Under the pieces are notes generated by a model. That model was given only the letters and a program-made list of their open reading frames with translations, had not been told where the DNA came from and did no database searches. The position numbers were made by a program, and so were the translations under genes. This document shows, one piece after another, positions 58,164-64,000 of a stretch of 64,000 nt of DNA (positions are counted from its first letter, which is position 1; every line of letters begins with the position of its first letter). This DNA is from Schlegelella_A sp035995885 (GTDB lineage Bacteria; Pseudomonadota; Gammaproteobacteria; Burkholderiales; Burkholderiaceae_C): positions 4,854 through 68,853 of the forward strand of contig DASYKC010000211.1 in the NCBI GenBank assembly GCA_035995885.1. Direction: 5' to 3'.

Positions 58164-59099
58164 ATGACCGGCCGCCCGGCCGGCGCCGCCGCGCTCTCGG
58201 GAACGGCGTTCGCGACGCTGCTCCTGATCGCGCTCATGATGGGCGCGAACCACGTCGCCGCGCGCGTCGCCTTCGACCACGGCGTCGACGTCGCGACCGC
58301 GGTGAGCGTGCGCAGCGCCATCACCGCGCTCGTCGTCGGCGCGCTGCTCGTCGCGCAGCGCGTTCCGGTGGCGCTGACGCGGCGCCATCGGCGCGCGCTG
58401 CCCGCGATCGGCCTGCTCGTCGGCGTGCAGAGCCTCTGCCTCTACTCGGCGGTGGCGCGCCTGCCGGTGGCGCTCGCCCTGCTCGCCTTCAACACCTATC
58501 CGCTCTGGACGGCGCTCTGGGCGCGCGTCTTCTACGCGAGCCGGCCCGAGCGACGCGTCGTCGTCGCCATGCCGGTCATGCTGATCGGCCTCGCCCTGGC
58601 CCTCGACGTGCTCGGCGCCGCGTCCGGCCTCGGCGCGTCCGCGCAATGGCAGAAGATCGGCGCCGGCGTCGCCTTCGCGCTCGCCGCGGCAGCGACCTTT
58701 GGCCTGGCCCTCGTCCTCACCCAGCACGAGGCCGGCGACCTCGACGGGCGCCTGCGCACGCTGACGACGATGGCGATCGTCGCCGTGATCGCGGTCGCGG
58801 CAGCGACGGCGCAAGGCGGCTTCCACCTGCCGAACGCGATGCCGGGCTGGTGGGGCCTCGCCGCCCTCACCTTCCTCTATGGCACCGCGTTCACGATCAT
58901 GTTCACGGTGCTGCCGCGCCTCGGCGTCGTCGGCAACTCGGCGATCATGAACGTCGAGCCGGTGTTCGCGCTCGGCCTCGCCTGGCTCGTTCTCGGCCAG
59001 TCGATCGCGCCGTCGCAGGTCGCCGGCGGCCTGCTTGTCGTCGCGACCGTCGTCTGGCTCGGCCTGCGCCGGCCACGGGCGAACACCGTCACGGTTTGA
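58164..59099 (+). CDS. EamA/DMT-family transporter
   Basis: Inner-membrane protein of 311 residues with ten predicted helices arranged as two EamA repeats. The first repeat has LMMGANHVAARVAFDHG and VALALLAFNTYPLWTALWARVF. The second has GTAFTIMFTVLPRLGVVGNSAIMNVEPVFALGLAWLVLGQ. The ATG at 58164 follows the GST stop by 20 bases. As last gene of the ArsR operon it may export a metabolite or the toxic product. It overlaps the convergent cytochrome gene by 11 bases. Confidence 0.9.
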   Translation: MTGRPAGAAALSGTAFATLLLIALMMGANHVAARVAFDHGVDVATAVSVRSAITALVVGALLVAQRVPVALTRRHRRALPAIGLLVGVQSLCLYSAVARLPVALALLAFNTYPLWTALWARVFYASRPERRVVVAMPVMLIGLALALDVLGAASGLGASAQWQKIGAGVAFALAAAATFGLALVLTQHEAGDLDGRLRTLTTMAIVAVIAVAAATAQGGFHLPNAMPGWWGLAALTFLYGTAFTIMFTVLPRLGVVGNSAIMNVEPVFALGLAWLVLGQSIAPSQVAGGLLVVATVVWLGLRRPRANTVTV

Positions 59100-60060
59100 G
59101 CGTCGCCAAGTACGCCGCGATGGCGATCATGTCGCCCTGATCGAGCCGGGCGACGATGTCCTTCATCAATCCGGCACTGGCTCCCGCTCGGATGCCGCGC
59201 TTGAATTCATGGAGCTGCCTGAAGACGTAGGTGGGAGAGCGCCCCGCGATCGACGGTATCGCATCGACGCCGCGCAGGTTCTGCCCGTGGCAGGTCGCGC
59301 AGGCCGCGGTCTTGTTGCCGTCCTGGCCCGCGACCAGGATCCTTCCCGCGTTCAAGCTTCCCGGCGGGACGTATGCAGTGAACGTCACACGCGGGTCGCG
59401 GCTCTCGAAACGATGGAGGTCGTCGGCCATTTCGACGATGCGCTGGCCAAGCGGCTCCTGGCCGCTCGGCACCGTTGCAGCGAGGAACCAGCCGGCGACG
59501 TAGGTCGTGGGCACCAGGTCGCTCTCGACCACGTTGATGTTGGGCTTGGGCTTGAGCCCGGAGAAGTAGAGCGCGGCCGCGCGCACATCCTCGTCGCTGA
59601 CGGCCTTGGCCGCCCTGATCATGAAAGCCTGTGGCGCCCGGTCGGGCAATGCCGTGGATCTGGCGCCGCTCCTGTAGTCGGCCATCTGCTGAATGATGTA
59701 GGCCACCGGCAAGCCCGCGAGACTCGCGTTCTCCGGGCCTCCGGTGCCCTCGGCGCGATGGCAGAAGCCGCAGGCAAACGCGTTCGGCTTGACACCGTTC
59801 GCGACCACGGCGGGCATTGGCGCGTGGGCTTGAGGATGCCAGTCCGGTGCGACGAACGGGTCTCTCACTTGCGACAAGGTCAAGCCCGAGGTGCTGTCCG
59901 GAACGCGCCGTATCGAGCCGTCGTCGACCACCGGCTTGAAATCCGGTGGATTCACGGGATAGGCCCAAGCAGGCGAATCCTCGGTCGTTGCCGCAGCCGT
60001 TGCCATGCAGGCCGACGTCGCCGAGACGAAAATCAGAACGAGGGCGCTGGCCTTGTGCAT
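59089..60060 (-). CDS. Periplasmic diheme cytochrome c
   Basis: Exported c-type cytochrome of 323 residues from the ATG at 60060. It starts with a signal peptide (MHKASALVLIFVSATSACMA); upstream in-frame ATGs would only lengthen it. Two heme motifs are visible: CGFCHR near residue 97 and CATCHG near 259. Each is followed by the pattern of a class I cytochrome domain, with Met ligands possible in PMP or GLMKDI segments. The paired c553-like arrangement is typical of cytochromes that feed electrons to or from a dehydrogenase. No partner oxidase or dehydrogenase is adjacent; the neighbour downstream is on the other strand. Confidence 0.88.
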   Translation of the reverse strand: MHKASALVLIFVSATSACMATAAATTEDSPAWAYPVNPPDFKPVVDDGSIRRVPDSTSGLTLSQVRDPFVAPDWHPQAHAPMPAVVANGVKPNAFACGFCHRAEGTGGPENASLAGLPVAYIIQQMADYRSGARSTALPDRAPQAFMIRAAKAVSDEDVRAAALYFSGLKPKPNINVVESDLVPTTYVAGWFLAATVPSGQEPLGQRIVEMADDLHRFESRDPRVTFTAYVPPGSLNAGRILVAGQDGNKTAACATCHGQNLRGVDAIPSIAGRSPTYVFRQLHEFKRGIRAGASAGLMKDIVARLDQGDMIAIAAYLATLKP

Positions 60061-60107
60061 GCTGACCTTCCAGGCTGTCTGCGAAGGCGCCATTCTCCGG
60101 CCGCGGC

Positions 60108-61283
60108 TCACATGCTCTCGGCGTAGAGCTCGCGGCCGATCAGCATGCGCCGGATCTCGCTCGTGCCGGCGCCGATCTCGTAGAGCTTGGCGTCACGCCA
60201 GAGTCGGCCCGCCGGGTATTCGCTGGTGTAGCCGACGCCGCCAAGCGCCTGGATCGCCTCGCCCGCCATCCACGTCGCCTTCTCGGCCGAGTAGAGGATC
60301 GCGCCGGCGGCGTCCTTCCTGAGCGTGCGCGAGTGGTCGCCGCGGTCGCACGCCTGGCCGACGGCGTAGACGTAGGCGCGCGACGCCGACCACGTCGTGT
60401 AGAGGTCGGCGACCTTGCCCTGCATGAGCTGGAACTCGCCGATCGACTGGCCGAACTGCTTGCGTTCGTGGACGAAGGGCAGGACGACGTCCATGCACGC
60501 CGCCATGATGCCGAGCGGCCCGCCCGAGAGCACGGCGCGCTCGTAGTCGAGGCCGCTCATCAGCACCTTGACGCCGCCGCCCTCCTTGCCGAGGACGTTC
60601 TCGGCCGGCACCTCGCAGTCCTCGAAGAAGACCGGCCAGGTGTTGGAGCCGCGCATGCCGAGCTTGTCGAGCTTCGTGCCGTACGACAGGCCCCTCATTC
60701 CCTTCTCGACGATGAACGCGGTGATGCCGCTCGGCCCCGCGTTCACGTCGGTCTTGGCGTAGACGATCATCGTGTCGGCGTCGCCGCCGTTGGTGATCCA
60801 CATCTTCGAGCCGTTGAGGACGTAGCGGTCGCCCTTCGCCTCGGCGCGCAGCTTCATGCTGACGACGTCGGAGCCGGCGTTCGGCTCGCTCATCGCCAGC
60901 GCGCCGACGTGCTCGCCCGAGACCAGCTTCGGCAGGTACTTCTCCTTCTGCTTCTGGCTGCCGTTGCGGTGCAGCTGGTTGACGGCGAGGTTCGAGTGCG
61001 CGCCGTACGACAGGCCCACCGACGCCGACGCGCGCGAGACCTCCTCCATCGCGACGATGTGGGCGAGGTAGCCGAGGTCGCTGCCGCCGTGCTCTTCCTT
61101 CACCGTCATGCCGTGCAGGCCGAGCGCGCCGAGCTTCTTCCACAGGTCGGCCGGGAAGACGTTGTCGCGATCGATCGCCGCGGCGCGCGGCGCGATCTCG
61201 TCGGCGGCGAACTGCTGGACGGTGTCGCGCAGCATGTCGATCGTCTCGCCGAGGTCGAAGGCGAGGCCGGGAAGGTGGGGCAT
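60108..61283 (-). CDS. ivd: Isovaleryl-CoA dehydrogenase
   Basis: FAD-dependent acyl-CoA dehydrogenase of leucine breakdown, 391 residues from the ATG at 61283. LSYGAHSNLAVNQLHRNG (about 91-108) is diagnostic for IVD. The catalytic Glu is E248 in SGLDYERAVLSGGPLG, the IVD-specific position, which distinguishes it from other acyl-CoA dehydrogenases. FAD-binding MSEPNAGSD is at about 131-139 and the C-terminal QALGGVGYTSEYPAGRLWRDAK is intact. It lies about 3.6 kb from mccB and not in the same operon. A short gap (47 bases) separates it from the cytochrome gene. Confidence 0.95.
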   Translation of the reverse strand: MPHLPGLAFDLGETIDMLRDTVQQFAADEIAPRAAAIDRDNVFPADLWKKLGALGLHGMTVKEEHGGSDLGYLAHIVAMEEVSRASASVGLSYGAHSNLAVNQLHRNGSQKQKEKYLPKLVSGEHVGALAMSEPNAGSDVVSMKLRAEAKGDRYVLNGSKMWITNGGDADTMIVYAKTDVNAGPSGITAFIVEKGMRGLSYGTKLDKLGMRGSNTWPVFFEDCEVPAENVLGKEGGGVKVLMSGLDYERAVLSGGPLGIMAACMDVVLPFVHERKQFGQSIGEFQLMQGKVADLYTTWSASRAYVYAVGQACDRGDHSRTLRKDAAGAILYSAEKATWMAGEAIQALGGVGYTSEYPAGRLWRDAKLYEIGAGTSEIRRMLIGRELYAESM

Positions 61284-61377
61284 GGCGAGTCTCCGGGAAG
61301 CGGTCGGCTGCCGCCGCACGAGCTTAACGAAAGCCGCGCCGGCCGCAGCGGCGCCCGCTTCGGCCTATCCTTGAGCG

Positions 61378-61800
61378 ATGCTTCGCCAGTCCGGCACGAC
61401 GCTCGCCTTCGACAGCCGCGGCCGCGGCCTGTTCGAGATCACCCGGCCGGTGACCGACCGGGTCGCCGAGCTGGGCATGCAGAACGGCTTGCTGACGCTC
61501 TTCATCCGCCACACGTCGGCGAGCCTGCTGATCCAGGAGAACGCCGCGCCCGAGGTGCGCGCCGACCTCGACCGCTTCTTCGCCCGCCTCGTCGCCGACG
61601 GCGACCCGATCTTTCGCCACCGCGACGAAGGCGCCGACGACATGCCGGCGCACGTGCGCGCTGCGCTCACCGCCGTGCAGCTGTCGATCCCGCTCGCCGA
61701 AGGTCGCCTTGCGCTCGGCACCTGGCAGGGCATCTTCGTGTGGGAGCACCGGCTCGCGCCGCATCGGCGCGAGGTGGCGCTCCATCTCGTCGGCGAATGA
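61378..61800 (+). CDS. yjbQ: YjbQ/UPF0047 family protein (secondary thiamine-phosphate synthase-like)
   Basis: Cytoplasmic trimeric protein of 140 residues. The family motifs are LFIRHTSASLLIQENAAPEV (about 40-59), MPAHVRAALTAVQLSIPLAEG and LGTWQGIFVWEHR (about 116-128). The conserved His, Asn and Glu residues proposed for the active site are in place. Members can have weak thiamine-phosphate synthase activity, but the physiological role is unclear. Its stop overlaps the following polymerase-domain gene (ATGA), an uncommon pairing. Confidence 0.92.
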   Translation: MLRQSGTTLAFDSRGRGLFEITRPVTDRVAELGMQNGLLTLFIRHTSASLLIQENAAPEVRADLDRFFARLVADGDPIFRHRDEGADDMPAHVRAALTAVQLSIPLAEGRLALGTWQGIFVWEHRLAPHRREVALHLVGE

Positions 61801-62724
61801 AGCTCGCGATTCCCGCCGGCAAGGACGCGCTGCTCGCGATCGGCGACCGCGAGGTCAGGCTCACCAACCTCGACAAGCCGTTCTGGCCCGAGCTCGGCAT
61901 CACCAAGCGCGACCTGCTCCAGTACTACGCCGACGTCGCCCCGGTGCTGCTGCCGCACCTCGCCGACCGGGCGATGGTGATGAAGCGCTACCCCGACGGC
62001 GCGAACGGCGAGCCGTTCTTCATGAAACGCGCGCCGACGCCGCGGCCGGCGTGGATCGAGACCTGCGCGATCACGCACGGCTCGGGCAGCGTCATCGACT
62101 TCCCGATGGTCCAGGACCTGGCGTCGCTGCTCTGGCTCGTCAACCTCGGCTGCATCGACCTCAACCCGTGGTACGCGCGCTGCGACGACGTCGACCGGCC
62201 CGACTACCTGCACTTCGACCTCGACCCGGTGCCCGAGGCGACCTACGAATCGGTGGTCGAGACCGCCCAGCTCGTCCGCGCCGGGCTGCGCGGCCTCGGC
62301 ATGGCGCCGATCGTTAAGACGACCGGCTCGCGCGGCCTGCACGTCTACGTCGCGATCGTCCGCGGCCCGACGCAGAAGGAGGTCTGGAGCTTCGCCAAGC
62401 GCTTCGCGTTCGACATCGCGGCGCTTCGGCCCGACCTCATCACCGCCGAATACCGGATCGCCAAGCGCCCGGCCGGCCGCGTCCTCGTCGACTACAACCA
62501 GAACGCCTGGGGCCGGACGCTCGCTTCGGCGTACTCGCCGCGGCCGCGGCCGCTCGCCACCGTCTCGGCGCCGATCACCTGGGACGAGCTCGAAGCCGGC
62601 GCGCGCATCGAGGACTTCGACGTCTTCAACATGCCGGCGCGCGTCGCCGCCGTCGGCGACCTCTGGGCGCCGCTGCTCGCACCGACCGGGCGCTTCGATC
62701 TCGCGCCGCTGTTCGCCTCGCTCG

Positions 62725-64000
<1,276 letters not shown>

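Overview
The window is very GC-rich, densely coded bacterial DNA with short intergenic gaps (none over about 285 bases). It looks like a betaproteobacterial chromosome, most likely Burkholderiales or a close relative. This is inferred from the order tyrS / M23 peptidase / anmK / erpA / rpsI / rplM, the orphan Bug-type binding protein, CreD, the GC bias and the catabolic gene set. No rRNA, tRNA, CRISPR array, phage or transposase gene was seen. Both ends cut genes: livG at the left and a hybrid histidine kinase at the right.

Layout. 1-7856: a liv-type ABC importer (livG-livH-livM-livK-livF) with a small unknown protein, a PaaK-like acyl-CoA ligase and a Bug binding protein; this suggests uptake and CoA activation of an organic or aromatic acid. 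7873-10173: a small unknown protein and a TPR/GT41 (O-GlcNAc transferase-like) protein. 10181-17014: housekeeping block (dtd, CDF efflux, tyrS, M23 endopeptidase, anmK, erpA, rpsI, rplM). 17254-22047: GNAT, DUF2726 protein, SrkA-like kinase, and htpG with a good sigma-32 promoter. 22183-27608: six overlapping + strand genes (DUF2167, M50 protease, HipA-like kinase, DUF3037, acyl-CoA synthetase, aldo/keto reductase). 27637-28916: a RES/Xre toxin-antitoxin operon with promoter and palindromic operator. 28942-35492: SDR, histidine phosphatase, NAD(P)HX dehydratase, LigD, SDR. 35725-39370: two glycosyltransferases, a DUF2334 deacetylase-like protein and a PAP2 phosphatase, probably envelope related. 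39499-44333: PerM-like permease, a second ATP-dependent DNA ligase, CreD and small membrane proteins. 44456-47503: aroQ-pcaI-pcaJ-pcaF, linking a type II dehydroquinase to the end of the beta-ketoadipate pathway. 47562-52793: acidic protein, Popeye-like cNMP-binding membrane protein, LuxR-type regulator, trypsin-like/PDZ protease, ABC-2 exporter. 52824-56450: methylcrotonyl-CoA carboxylase. 56510-59099: ArsR operon with promoter and operator (ArsR, SRPBCC, GST, EamA). 59089-64000: diheme cytochrome c, isovaleryl-CoA dehydrogenase, YjbQ, LigD-type polymerase domain, hybrid kinase.

Links between blocks. Isovaleryl-CoA dehydrogenase and methylcrotonyl-CoA carboxylase are consecutive parts of leucine/isovalerate breakdown, although the hydratase and lyase are not here. 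Three separate genes carry NHEJ-type modules (full LigD, a LigC-type ligase, a stand-alone polymerase domain), but no Ku gene is visible. The least explained units are the HipA-like/DUF3037 cassette, the GT41 protein with its small partner, and the protease/LuxR/cNMP-protein neighbourhood.
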